Source: Polyodon spathula (Eukaryota > Chordata > Actinopteri > Acipenseriformes > Polyodontidae). From it: a stretch of DNA of 64,000 bases. The DNA lies in contig NC_054541.1 in NCBI RefSeq assembly GCF_017654505.1, forward strand, positions 50,309,986 to 50,373,985, read 5' to 3'. The notes under the pieces were generated by a model. The model saw only the letters and a program-made list of their open reading frames with translations, had not been told where the DNA came from and ran no database searches. Below are positions 12,165 through 25,834 of this stretch, one piece after another. Position numbers and translations under genes: made by a program. Numbering within the stretch: the first letter of the stretch is position 1; each line of letters starts with the position of its first letter.

Positions 12165-13658
12165 ATAAGAACATAAGAAAGTTTACAAATGAGAGGAGGC
12201 CATTCGGCCCATCTTGCTCGTTTGGTTGTTAGTAGCTTATTGATCCCAAAATCTCATCAAGCAGCTTCTTGAAGGATCCCAGGGTGTCAGCTTCAACAAC
12301 ATTACTGGGGAGTTGATTCCAGACCCTCACAATTCTCTGTGTAAAAAAGTGTCTCCTATTTTCTGTTCTGAATGCCCCTTTGTCTAATCTCCATTTGTGA
12401 CCCCTGGTCCTTGTTTCTTTTTTCAGGCTGAAAAAGTCCCTTGGGTCGACACTGTCAATACCTTTTAGAATTTTGAATGCTTGAATTAGGTCGCCACGTA
12501 GTCTTCTTTGTTCAAGACTGAACAGATTCAATTTTTTTAGCCTGTCTGCATATGACATGCCTTTTAAGCCCGGAATAATTCTGGTCGCTCTTCTTTGCAC
12601 TCTTTCTAGAGCAGCAATATCTTTTTTATAGCGAGGTGACCAGAACTGCACACAATATTCAAGATGAGGTCTTACTAGTGCATTGTACAGTTTTAACATT
12701 ACTTCCCTTGATTTAAATTCAACACTTTTCACAATGTATCCGAGCATCTTGTTAGCCTTTTTTATAGCTTCCCCACATTGTCTAGATGAAGACATTTCTG
12801 AGTAAACAAAAACTCCTAGGTCTTTTTCATAGATTCCTTCTCCAATTTCAATATCTCCCATATGATATTTATAATGTACATTTTTATTTCCTGCGTGCAG
12901 TACCTTACACTTTTCTCTATTAAATGTCATTTGCCATGTGTCTGCCCAGTTCTGAATCTTGTCTAGATCATTTTGAATGACCTTTGCTGCTGCAACAGTG
13001 TTTGCCACTCCTCCTACTTTTGTGTCGTCTGCAAATTTAACAAGTTTGCTTACTATACCAGAATCTAAATCATTAATGTAGATTAGGAATAGCAGAGGAC
13101 CTAATACTGATCCCTGTGGTACACCGCTGGTTACCACACTCCATTCTGAGGTTTTTCCTCTAATCAGAACTTTCTGTTTTCTACATGTTAACCACTCCCT
13201 AATCCATGTACATGTGTTTCCTTGAATCCCAACTGCGTTCAGTTTGAGAATTAATCTTTTGTGCGGGACTTTGTCAAAAGCTTTCTGGAAATCTAAATAA
13301 ACCATGTCATGTGCTTTGCAATTATCCATTATGGATGTTGCATCCTCAAAAAAATCAAGCAAGTTAGTTAGGCACGATCTCCCTTTCCTAAAACCATGTT
13401 GACTGTCTCCCAGGACCCTGTTACCATATAGGTAATTTTCCATTTTGGATCTTATTATAGTTTCCATAAGTTTGCATATAATAGAAGTCAGGCTTACTGG
13501 TCTGTAGTTACCTGGTTCAGTTTTGTTTCCCTTTTTGTGGATCGGTATTACGTTTGCAATTTTCCAGTCTGTCGGTACCACCCCTGTGTCAAGAGACTGC
13601 TGCATGATCTTGGTTAGCGGTTTGTAAATTACTTCTTTCATTTCTTTGAGTACTACTG
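12165..13658 (-). mobile_element. 5'-truncated CR1-type LINE (copy 1)
   Basis: This is the 3' part of the same LINE family as the copy at 13851-18075, in the same orientation and nearly identical to it. Its 3' end carries TAAGAACATAAG-type terminal repeats (plus-strand view at 12165). Homology to the longer copy stops at about 13658, inside the reverse transcriptase, the usual 5' truncation of target-primed integration. Upstream sequence (13659-13850) is unrelated unique DNA. Confidence 0.88.
12229..13658 (-). pseudogene. CR1 ORF2 fragment: reverse transcriptase and C-terminal region
   Basis: The open frame runs from the truncation point to the stop at 12229. It covers RT motifs in order: the NYRPVSLTS block, the HGFRKGRSC block, the YLDFQKAFD catalytic aspartate block, TSGVPQGSVLGP, and the FADD catalytic motif (FADDTKVGG). 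The conserved C-terminal region follows (RPHLEYCVQFWSP, LERVQRRATR, RRLRGDLIQAFK). The endonuclease domain and start are absent because of the truncation; the first residues of the open frame (13722-13659) come from flanking DNA. Function in a complete element: nicking and reverse transcription of LINE RNA. This copy cannot be autonomous. Confidence 0.85.
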
Positions 13659-13922
13659 GGTGGTAAAGGGTAATGGTAAAGGATGGATAGTATGTGTTGA
13701 TGACTAAGGGATAGCATTTCATAATTAAAATGACAAGGACATACGCCCCTATAATTACATGTTTTATAGAACTGGACTGTTATAACTGCCTTATACTTGT
13801 TGTATATCTTCCATTAACATTCAAACATTACACATAATACTGTATTAGTCATAAGAACATAAGAACATAAGAAAGTTTACAAACGAGAGGAGGCCATTCG
13901 GCCCATCTTGCTCGTTTGGTTG

Positions 13923-16760
13923 TTAGTAGCTTATTGATCCCAAAATCTCATCAAGCAGCTTCTTGAAGGATCCCAGGGTGTCAGCTTCAACAACATTACT
14001 GGGGAGTTGATTCCAGACCCTCACAATTCTCTGTGTAAAAAAGTGTCTCCTATTTTCTGTTCTGAATGCCCCTTTTTCTAAACTCCATTTGTGACCCCTG
14101 GTCCTTGTTTCTTTTTTCAGGCTGAAAAAGTCCCTTGCGTCGACACTGTCAATACCTTTTAGAATTTTGAATGCTTGAATTAGGTCGCCACGTAGTCTTC
14201 TTTGTTCAAGACTGAACAGATTCAATTCTTTTAGCCTGTCTGCATATGACATGCCTTTTAAGCCCGGAATAATTCTGGTCGCTCTTCTTTGCACTCTTTC
14301 TAGAGCAGCAATATCTTTTTTATAGCGAGGTGACCAGAACTGCACACAATATTCAAGATGAGGTCTTACAAGTGCATTGTACAGTTTTAACATTACTTCC
14401 CTTGATTTAAATTCAACACTTTTCACAATGTATCCGAGTATCTTGTTAGCCTTTTTTATAGCTTCCCCACATTGCCTAGATGAAGACATTTCTGAGTCAA
14501 CAAAAACTCCTAGGTCTTTTTCATAGATTCCTTCTCCAATTTCAATATCTCCCATATGATATTTATAATGTACATTTTTATTTCCTGCGTGCAGTACCTT
14601 ACACTTTTCTCTATTAAATGTCATTTGCCATGTATCTGCCCAGTTCTGAATCTTGTCTAGATCATTTTGAATGACCTTTGCTGCTGCAACAGTGTTTGCC
14701 ACTCCTCCTACTTTTGTGTCGTCTGCAAATTTAACAAGTTTGCTTACTATACCAGAATCTAAATCATTAATGTAGATTAGGAATAGCAGAGGACCTAATA
14801 CTGATCCCTGTGGTACACCGCTGGTTACCACACTCCATTCTGAGGTTTTTCCTCTAATCAGTACTTTCTGTTTTCTACATGTTAACCACTCCCTAATCCA
14901 TGTACATGTGTTTCCTTGAATCCCAACTGCGTTCAGTTTGAGAATTAATCTTTTGTGCGGGACTTTGTCAAAAGCTTTCTGGAAATCTAAATAAACCATG
15001 TCATATGCTTTGCAATTATCCATTATCGATGTTGCATCCTCAAAAAAAATCAAGCAAGTTAGTTAGACACGATCTCCCTTTCCTAAAACCATGTTGACTG
15101 TCTCCCAGTACCCTGTTACCATATAGGTAATTTTCCATTTTGGATCTTATTATAGTTTCCATAAGTTTGCATATAATAGAAGTCAGGCTTACTGGTCTGT
15201 AGTTACCTGGTTCAGTTTTGTTTCCCTTTTTGTGGATCGGTATTACGTTTGCAATTTTCCAGTCTGTCGGTACCACCCCTGTGTCAAGAGACTGCTGCAT
15301 GATCTTGGTTAGCGGTTTGTAAATTACTTCTTTCATTTCTTTGAGTACTACTGGGAGGATCTCATCCGGCCCAGGGGATTTGTTTATTTTAAGAGCTCCT
15401 AGTCCCTTTAACACTTCTGCCTCAGTTATGCTAAAGTTATTTAAAACTGGATAGGAACTGGATGACATGTGGGGCATGTTGTCAGTATCTTCCTTTGTAA
15501 AAACTTGTGAAAAGTAATCATTTAACATATTTGCTATTTTTTTTTCTTCCTCTACGATTTTGCCATTTGTATCTCTTAAACATTTAATCTCCTCTTTGAA
15601 TGTTCTCTTGCTGTTGTAATATTGGAAAAACATTTTGGAATTGGTTTTAGCCCCCTTAGCAATGTTCATTTCTGTTTCTCTCTTGGCCTTTCTAACTTCC
15701 TTTTTGACTTGCATTTGCAGTTCTGTGTACTCTTTCTGTGTACTTTCTTTTTGGTCCTTTTTTAATGCTCTGTAAAGTGCCTTTTTTCGCTGAATATTTT
15801 TTTTAATTGATCTATTAAACCATTTTGGCAATTTAGTTTTACATTTAGATTTGTCTACTTTAGGGATATAATTGTTTTGCGCCTCTAGTACTACATTTTT
15901 GAAGAACAACCATCCTTCTTCTGTGGGTGTTTTCTCTATTTTACTCCAATCTACTTCTGTTAGTCTCTGTTTCATGCCTTCATAGTTTGCTTTTCTAAAA
16001 TTGTAAACCTTAGCTTTAGTCTTTACTTTTGGGGATTTAAAAAACACTTCAAATGAGACCATGTTGTGGTCTGAGTTTGCCAGTGGTTCTCTGACCTCTG
16101 TTTTAGTTATTCTATCTTCGTTATTTGAAAAGACTAAATCAAGGCATGCCTCCCCTCTAGTGGGTGCCTTCACAAATTGTGTTAGGAAGCAGTCATTTGT
16201 CATTTCCACCATTTCTATTTCATCCTTCGCGCTACCCACCGGGTTTTCCCATTTTATTTGGGGGAAGTTGAAATCCCCCATTAGTATGGCTTCTCCTTTG
16301 CTACACACATTTCTAATGTCATTGTATAACAGATTATTTTGCTCACCGTCTGAATCTGGCGGTCTATAGCATGCTCCTATTATTATGCCTTTTGAATTTT
16401 TGTCTGTTATTCTGACCCATATTGATTCGGTTTTATTTTCTTTGTCCAGGTTTAACACCTGGGCTTCAAGACTGTTTCTTATGTATAGCGCTACCCCTCC
16501 TCCTCGTCTGTCCTGCCTGTCTTTCCTATACAGTGTATACCCACAAATATTATATTCGTCCCCATCACTCTCAGATAACCAAGTTTCTGTAACACCTATC
16601 ACATCATAGTTACCTGTTAGTGCAGTAGCTTCAAGTTCTAGAATTTTGTTTCTGATACTTCTAGCATTTAGATAAATACATTTAATGGTTGTCTTACCTG
16701 AGTTGTTGTTCTTGTTTTGATGCGGTCTCCCTTCTGTTTTTTTGTTGATTTCTCCCCCCT
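13923..16760 (-). pseudogene. CR1 ORF2 (endonuclease-reverse transcriptase), one frameshift
   Basis: The frame runs from just after ORF1 to the stop at 13923. The N-terminal part is an apurinic-type endonuclease (VTETWLSESD, GGGVALYIR, GDFNFPQIKW, SDHNMVSFEV motifs). It is followed by the RT (SPGPDEILP, YRPVSLTS, QKAFDKVPH, SGVPQGSVLGP, FADD) and the CR1 C-terminal region. The frame breaks once, at the A run near 15042-15049 (8 A here, 7 A in the same place of copy 1), splitting it into 15040-16602 and 13923-15053 open segments. Apart from that no stop was noticed, so this copy is young; the lesion could be a homopolymer error. The open frame extends upstream of 16602 towards ORF1 without a clear ATG. 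Confidence 0.82.
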
Positions 16761-16766
16761 TCCTTT

Positions 16767-17903
16767 CTAGTTTAAATGCTTCCGAACCTGCTCGAGGATC
16801 TTTTCTCCAAGTAGACTAGTTCCCTTGTTATTTAAATGCAGTCCATCCCGTCTATACAGATAGTCCTCGTTGTAGAAAGTGGTCCAATGATCAAGATAGG
16901 TGAAGCCTTCCCGTGTGCACCACGTCTTCAACCATTGGTTTTGATTTATTATTTCCAGCTGTCCATATGGTCCTTTGCAAGGTGCGGGTAGTATACCAGA
17001 AAATACCACAGTTTTGGTTTTCTCTTTTAATTTCCTTCCTAGCTCTCTGAATTTGTTTTGCAGGGATTTTGGTCTGTCTCTTCCAATGTTGTTTGTACCG
17101 ATGTGGACGACTACTACCGGGTCGTCTCCTGTTCGTTCTAGGAGCCTGTCCACGTTCTCAGTGATGTGCTTGACCGAGGCTCCCGGAAGGCAGCACACTG
17201 TTGTAGTAAGGGGGTCCAAACTGCGAATTGAACTTGCTGTGTTTCTCAATATGGAGTCCCCAACAATCATGACCTCCCTTCTTTTTACTGTCTTGTCACC
17301 ACTGTCAATAGGGTCCTGGATGTTGTTCCTTTCATTCTCTTGTTGTTGGTTCTGCTCATCACAATTCTGAAGTGACTCAAATCTGTTGGTTGTTTTGATT
17401 TCTGGTGGTTGTGTTTGACGAAGTTTCTTTTTTTCCCTGCTTCTGCCTACCTGAACCCAGCTGTTCTGACCTTCTATCTCCCTGGTGGCTTTCAGTCTGT
17501 TAGGGGTGATGCAGACTTCCATGAATTGTGGGTGTGCCAGTTCCTCAAGATCCTGTTGCTGTCTCACTTCTTCCAGCTCCATTTCTAGCATGCTTACTAG
17601 TTTATGCAAATCCTGGATCGCGCAGCACTTTACGCACACTTGGTTTAGCTCCGCTGGGTTTTCTCGGATTTCCCACATCAAGCAGGTGTCACAGATTACT
17701 GGCTTGAAGACCATGTTGAGGGTTTTTTTTTTTTTTTGAAGTTTAGTTTCTTCTGCAGCCGTCAACCTGCTTTCAAACTGCTTCGAAACTGCTCTGTACT
17801 TTTCCACGCTGTACTTCTCCCACTCGCTGTCGCTGGGAAGACTGCCTCGTTTAACTGCGTTGTTCTGCTGTGCTGTCGGCTCCTCCCCTCGCCCGTGTCT
17901 CAA
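16767..17903 (-). CDS. CR1 ORF1: nucleic-acid-binding and SGNH esterase protein
   Basis: 378 codons, intact. The N-terminal part (about residues 60-100) has paired cysteines (CDTCLMW and CVKCCAI) suggestive of a zinc-binding, PHD-like region, followed by a short coiled-coil-prone stretch (about 100-125). From about residue 210 comes an SGNH/GDSL-type esterase: VGDSILRN contains the GDS nucleophile block, HIGTNNIG the third block with its Asn, and DGLHLNNKG the C-terminal D-x-x-H block. ORF1 proteins of CR1/L2-clade LINEs carry such esterases and bind element RNA. It lies directly upstream of ORF2. I chose the first ATG in the open frame; the real start is not proved. Confidence 0.8.
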   Translation of the reverse strand: MRHGRGEEPTAQQNNAVKRGSLPSDSEWEKYSVEKYRAVSKQFESRLTAAEETKLQKKKKTLNMVFKPVICDTCLMWEIRENPAELNQVCVKCCAIQDLHKLVSMLEMELEEVRQQQDLEELAHPQFMEVCITPNRLKATREIEGQNSWVQVGRSREKKKLRQTQPPEIKTTNRFESLQNCDEQNQQQENERNNIQDPIDSGDKTVKRREVMIVGDSILRNTASSIRSLDPLTTTVCCLPGASVKHITENVDRLLERTGDDPVVVVHIGTNNIGRDRPKSLQNKFRELGRKLKEKTKTVVFSGILPAPCKGPYGQLEIINQNQWLKTWCTREGFTYLDHWTTFYNEDYLYRRDGLHLNNKGTSLLGEKILEQVRKHLN

Positions 17904-18075
17904 AACGGCGCTGAATTTGAATCAGCTGCTCCGAGTTTCAGCTTGTTTGTTATCAGAAAAACACACGCGGCTGTGTTTCCCCAATGTCCTCTGTTTTCTG
18001 ATTAAAGCAATTCAAGATGCAATTTCTCCTTTCTGCTTCGAAACTGCTCTGTACTTTTCCACGCTGTCCCTTTAA

Positions 18076-19089
18076 ACTAAAGTACTGCCAAGGCTGGTCA
18101 TTGGCAGGAAGAGCAATCACAGGGGCAGTGACTGCAGTTCAGTGCATTCACACACTTCTATCAATTACAAAACAAAACAGATCCAAATGAACGCAGCGCC
18201 CAAGCACAGCTATCCCAGTCCCTTCACTGAACCATCGCTTCCCCCTAAAAAAACCATTCTGCCATGTGGCTTTATTGATCACCTGGGTTTGGCAGAGCTG
18301 GGGATTTTAATAGCAAAAATATGCCATTTCCCCAGTAAACAGTTTTATCCAAGGCGTTGTCGTCACTGAGTTCTATGGAGATTCCTGCAATTAAATAACA
18401 CAGTTTCTCCAAGATGAGATTGAAGATGTCTTGTTGGGTAAAATTATAAGCAGCAGGGCCCTCTCAGATGGCATGAAGTGGATGCTGTCTTACAGTTTAA
18501 TATTGCATCAATGTAGAAACTTTTTACTCCAAAGAGTAAACTACTCATTTTTATCAAAAGCAGAGCATCACCTGTTAAAGCCTATCTGTAATTAGAGCAG
18601 GTATGTAACTTAGACGGTGTTGCTTTATTTTTATCTCTACCATTCACATAGATTATTAAAGTACAGCTTGAAACAGGATAAGTGCTGGAGATGTGATTCT
18701 GGTAAAGGACATCTTTTCCATATGCTATGGACCACAATATTTAGGCATATTTCTAATAGCTTACTAATACACATCCCTTGCAACTTAGCAGACATATATA
18801 CTCTTCAAGTTAGTAAACCACAGTGTAAATTACTGCTTACTCTACTCCATAACTAAAATAATTATACTAACTGCCTAGAAGGATGCTGAGCCTTCAGTTT
18901 TAGATCAGGACTCTGAATGTACTGAAATATGGAACAGAACGTCCTCTTCTTCTATGGATAGGGACTGGAACTAAATAATATCAGTATACTGTCCCTAAAT
19001 GTATTTATATATGAGCAAGGCACTGTATCCTTTTCACTGTAACCACTTTTCCCTTTCCCTTATTGAATATGTACCAGGACAGAGTTACA
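18076..19089. other. Unique AT-rich sequence, no gene seen
   Basis: Short open frames only; nothing recognisable on either strand. Confidence 0.5.
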
Positions 19090-22013
<2,924 letters not shown>

Positions 22014-22654
22014 TATATCTGTTCACTGTGACATTCGTGAAACATTGTGATAAACATTCATATGCATTGACTGCATGCAGGCAGATTCACTCATATGTGT
22101 ATTGTTTTTAGATTGTATATTAAAAAGCAACAAAATATGAATTATAAAAGGAAATGTGGTCAATCATATAACCCTCACGGTTGAGGGACGATACAAGACT
22201 GACCTCTGCTGGAAAAAAAAAGTCAGTGCACTTACTCCTCTTTAAAATGAATGAATTTGGACAAGTAATTGCAGAAACGTATCTTGAAATAATATGTGAT
22301 TCACTTCATGAACTGTAGATATGAAATTGTGATAGTATGAATACTGTCTGTTACTCAGTCTGGCTGGATCTGAAACATCAAAGTCGATGCATTGTGTCAG
22401 AGTACAGGATATATAACTTGGAATTAAATATATCAGTTAAGAAAAAACTTTATTTATATTTCTTTAAACTGAATATTACAATACAGTATCTAGACAATCA
22501 CTTTTAAAAAGCAGGGATAGACAAACATACCTTTCTTTTAGTTGCACTTTTAAGTATATCAAACATACTGTACATATCTTTCTGCAGTTGACACAATTGA
22601 TTGACTGTAAACATACAATTCTAATATTTATTTACATCAAAAAAAATGCTAATA
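22014..22654. other. Unique AT-rich sequence, no gene seen
   Basis: No recognisable exon or repeat family. Confidence 0.5.
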
Positions 22655-22740
22655 GGGTCTCCGAGTGGCGCATCCAGTTACAGCGCTGCCCAGTTACCTG
22701 CACCTCCACTGCATTTCCATCTAGCCTGAGAAACGAAGTT
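22655..22740 (+). mobile_element. Possible tRNA-derived SINE head fragment
   Basis: GGGTCTCCGAGTGGCGCATC at 22657 resembles the 5' half of a tRNA gene with an A-box-like block (GAGTGGCGCATCCAGTTA). No intact B box follows. It may be the remnant of a SINE; weakly supported. Confidence 0.35.
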
Positions 22741-22764
22741 CACATACTGTGTCCATTTTAGGAC

Positions 22765-23812
22765 ATCCCCAGTCGTCACCCCTCCTCGACTCAATCCTCA
22801 CCACTCCTCGAGTCAGTCGTCACCCCTCCTCGACTCAATCCTCACCCCTCCTCGAGTCAGTCCTCACCCCTCCTCGAGTCAATCCTCACCCCTCCTTGAA
22901 TCAGTCGTCACCCCTGCTCGAGTCAGTCGTCACCCCTCCTCGACTCAATCCTCACCCCTCCTCGAGTCAGTCGTCACCCCTCCTCGACTCAATCCTCACC
23001 CCTCCTCGAGTCAGTCCTCACCCCTCCTCGAGTCAATCCTCACCCCTCCTTGAATCAGTCCTAACCCCTCCTTGAATCAATCCTCACCCCTCCTTGAATC
23101 AGTCGTCACCCCTCCTCGAGTCAATCCTCACGCTCCTTGAATCAGTCCTCACCCCTCCTCGAGTCAGTCGTCACCCCTCCTCGACTCAATCCTCACCCCT
23201 CCTCGAGTCAGTCGTCACCCCTCCTCGAGTCAATCCTCACCCCTCCTCGAGTCAGTCCTCACCCCTCCTCGAGTCAATCCTCACCCCTCCTTGAATCAGT
23301 CCTCACCCCTCCTCGAGTCAATCCTCACCCCTCCTCGAGTCAGTCCTCACCCCTCCTCGAGTCAATCCTCACCCCTCCTCGAGTCAATCCTCACCCCTCC
23401 TCGAGTCAATCCTCACCCCTCCTCGAGTCAGTCCTCACCCCTCCTCGAGTCAATCCTCACCCCTCCTCGAGTCAATCCTCACCCCTCCTCGAGTCAATCC
23501 TCACCCCTCCTCGACTCAATCCTCACCCCTCCTCGAGTCAATCCTCACCCCTCCTTGAGTCAGTCCTCACCCCTCCTCGAGTCAATCCTCACCCCTCCTC
23601 GAGTCAGTCCTCACCCCTCCTCGAGTCAATCCTCACCCCTCCTCGACTCAATCCTCACCCCTCCTCGAGTCAGTCCTCACCCCTCCTCGATTCAATCCTC
23701 ACCCCTCCTCGACTCAATCCTCACCCCTCCTTGAATCAGTCCTCACCCCTCCTTGAGTCAGTCCTAACCCCTCCTCAAGTCAATCCTCACCCCTCCTCGA
23801 GTCAGTCTTCAT
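22765..23812. repeat. 22-bp minisatellite with XhoI-type sites
   Basis: About 47 units of 22 bp, CACCCCTCCTCGAGTCAATC type, alternating AATC/AGTC and GAGTC/GACTC/TGAATC variants. Many units carry CTCGAG. Serine/proline-rich frames are artefacts. Confidence 0.95.
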
Positions 23813-24189
23813 CACTTATTTTTTTTTCGGGGAGAGTGAAGGGTTGGACGGAGTTGTCTGAATCACCCAATTAAATAAGAGCAAAAAAACTTTTGGTGCT
23901 TCCATTGGTTAGATCAATAAGAATTGCAGGAGACACACAACGCTTACCCACTGCCTGCACCAAGTCAAGTTTAAGACAGTCAGTTATTGAATGTGCATGG
24001 GCAACATTTTAGCAATATTATTTATTCAGTGTATTTCATATATTGTGTTTATATATTGTAACACGGCCGACTGTCCCGGTCACATGGTTCTATGCTTTTC
24101 AATGTGAATATCCAGTAGGATTCCCCTTTTAATAGTAGGGTTATCATGTTACCTCCTCTTTCAGGAACTGCAATTGTTTCTAATCCAAT
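23813..24189. other. Unique sequence, no gene seen
   Basis: No exon recognised; the right portion may include 3' flank or tail of the Penelope-like element that follows. Confidence 0.45.
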
Positions 24190-24194
24190 ACATT

Positions 24195-24584
24195 TTAAAC
24201 TAGAGGCTGAACGTGGTTCATAGTTTTATAATGTCTGGCTATTGCACAATCTGTATTTTGGTTTCTTATCGCAGCTTTGTGTTTGGAGAGACATATTTTA
24301 AGATGCCGTTTTGTTTTACCCACATAAATTAGACCATAGGTACATTTAAGCATGTAAATTGCATGTGTGTTGTTACAATTAATGAATCCCTTTATGGGGT
24401 ATTTCTGTCCTGTATATGGGTGATTAAAACATTTTGTAGTATTAGTAGCGTTAGAGCAATGTGTGCATCTACCACACCGACAATTACCATATACTGGTTC
24501 AGTCAGCCTGTTATCGATTGGCAGTGGTGCTTTATACATTGACGAGACTAAGGAGTCTTTAATGTTCCTACCCATCTCACACAA
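24195..24584 (-). pseudogene. Penelope-like GIY-YIG endonuclease domain
   Basis: 129 codons. Cys-rich segment (CRCGRCTHCSN) followed by a GIY-YIG-like core (AIYMLKC...GLIYVGKTKRHLK), then RxxxH-type residues (CLSKHKAAI) and ARHY. In Penelope-like elements this domain follows the RT and nicks target DNA. The canonical first motif reads IYM...LIYVG, i.e. GIY is relaxed. It is a piece of the broken ORF, without its own start. Confidence 0.78.
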
Positions 24585-25029
24585 AACATCGGTAAAGAAG
24601 GTGAGATAGAATGAAGTTGAGGATCACACGTCAGCACTTGCTAATGTTTTCAATGATATTTTTATGGTATTCGATGTATTACTGTGTTCTGTGGTAAACG
24701 TTATTCTATCTCCTGTTGGTTTTGTCTATCAAATCCTTACATTCAATTGTTGTAGTTTTATTATGCGCAGCGTGTGTCACATTTTTATTGGACCCTCTAG
24801 TTAGAAAGCAAGCTTGCATGTCTTTCACCTTCATTTCGTCGTCAGCTGTATTACTACAATTTCTCTTTTATTGCAGGGATTGACCATAAGGAACACTGTT
24901 AATCATATGTCAGGATGGTCACTTTCTGCAAGATTGTATTTCTATCAGTGGGTTTACGTTACATTGATGTGCTCAGTGACCCATCACTGTTTTTAGACGA
25001 GACAAATCCAAAAAATGTAATTCAGTTAG

Positions 25030-25832
25030 GCTATATTCCATTGTAATCTTTAAATAATATCAAATTTGTTTCAGACCCACTCCATACAGCAGTATATCAT
25101 CTATATAGCTTTTCTAAAATAGAATAGCCTGTGAATGTTGATTGGAGGAAGTGTCAGTTATAAGTTGTTCTTCCCAGTGGCCCATATGTAAGTCTGCATA
25201 GTTTGGGGCAAATGCTGAACCCATAGTTGTACCTTGAGTTTGCAAAAAATACTTATTTTTAAACAAACAATAATTAGATTTCAACACAAATTCTGTAAAT
25301 TAAAACAGAAAAACAGAAAATGCATTGGAAGTATTTTATCTTTGAAAAAAAAATGTCAGTGCCTCCAGCCTCCTTCATGTGGTATGTTTGTATACACACT
25401 TTCTACATCAAATGAAACCAGATAAGATTGTTGAGGGAGATTGTGTTGGGACAGCAGTTTGATCACATCACGACTATCTGATAAATAAGATGGTAAATCA
25501 TTTGTTAAAATAATCAGTGAATTGGCTTAATGGTTCTGAAACAGAGTCATCCCCACTCACAACTGGTCTTCCAGGAGGGCGAGAAGGATTTTTATGAATT
25601 TTAGGTAGAATGTAAAATACAGGAGCTACTGTATGGTCTATTTAAAAAAAAAAAAAAAAAAAAAATTGACTATCAGCTTTACCAAGGATCTCATCTCTTT
25701 CTTCTCTAAATTGTGATATAGGGTTTCCATTGAGCTGCACATAGAAATGAATGTTACCTAATTGTATTAAAACTTCTGTGACATAATCATTTACGTTTTG
25801 AAACATAATTGAACCCTCTTTAAGGGCACATG
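25030..25832 (-). pseudogene. Penelope-like RT, catalytic part, broken frames
   Basis: Reading the minus strand across frameshifts gives recognisable blocks in order: a GSIMFQNVNDYV segment; VFYILPKIHKNP with GRPVVSG; LVSFDVESVYTNIPHEGG (first catalytic Asp block); QGTTMGSAFAPNYADLYMG; and YIDDILLYG (catalytic Asp pair). An A-rich insertion lies at about 25642-25665. Several frameshifts separate the blocks, so no single open frame exists. Family role: RNA-templated DNA synthesis by a Penelope retroelement. Confidence 0.75.
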
Positions 25833-25834
25833 TA

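Larger units (their letters stand above)
13851..18075 (-). mobile_element. Near full-length CR1-type LINE (copy 2)
   Basis: About 4.2 kb carrying, in element orientation, a 5' region, ORF1 with an esterase domain, ORF2 with endonuclease and reverse transcriptase, and a 3' end with tandem ATAAGAACA repeats at 13851-13870. CR1 is the best fit because of the SGNH/GDSL esterase in ORF1 and the RT motif set. The two ORFs are nearly contiguous. The 5' boundary is approximate. A 35-bp direct repeat (17778-17812 and 18033-18067) flanks the ORF1 start region. Confidence 0.88.

Noticed and set aside
22749..23874. Ser/Pro-rich repeat proteins (SSPLLESILTPPRV type)
   Set aside because: Translations of the 22-bp minisatellite; overlapping frames give equivalent peptides.
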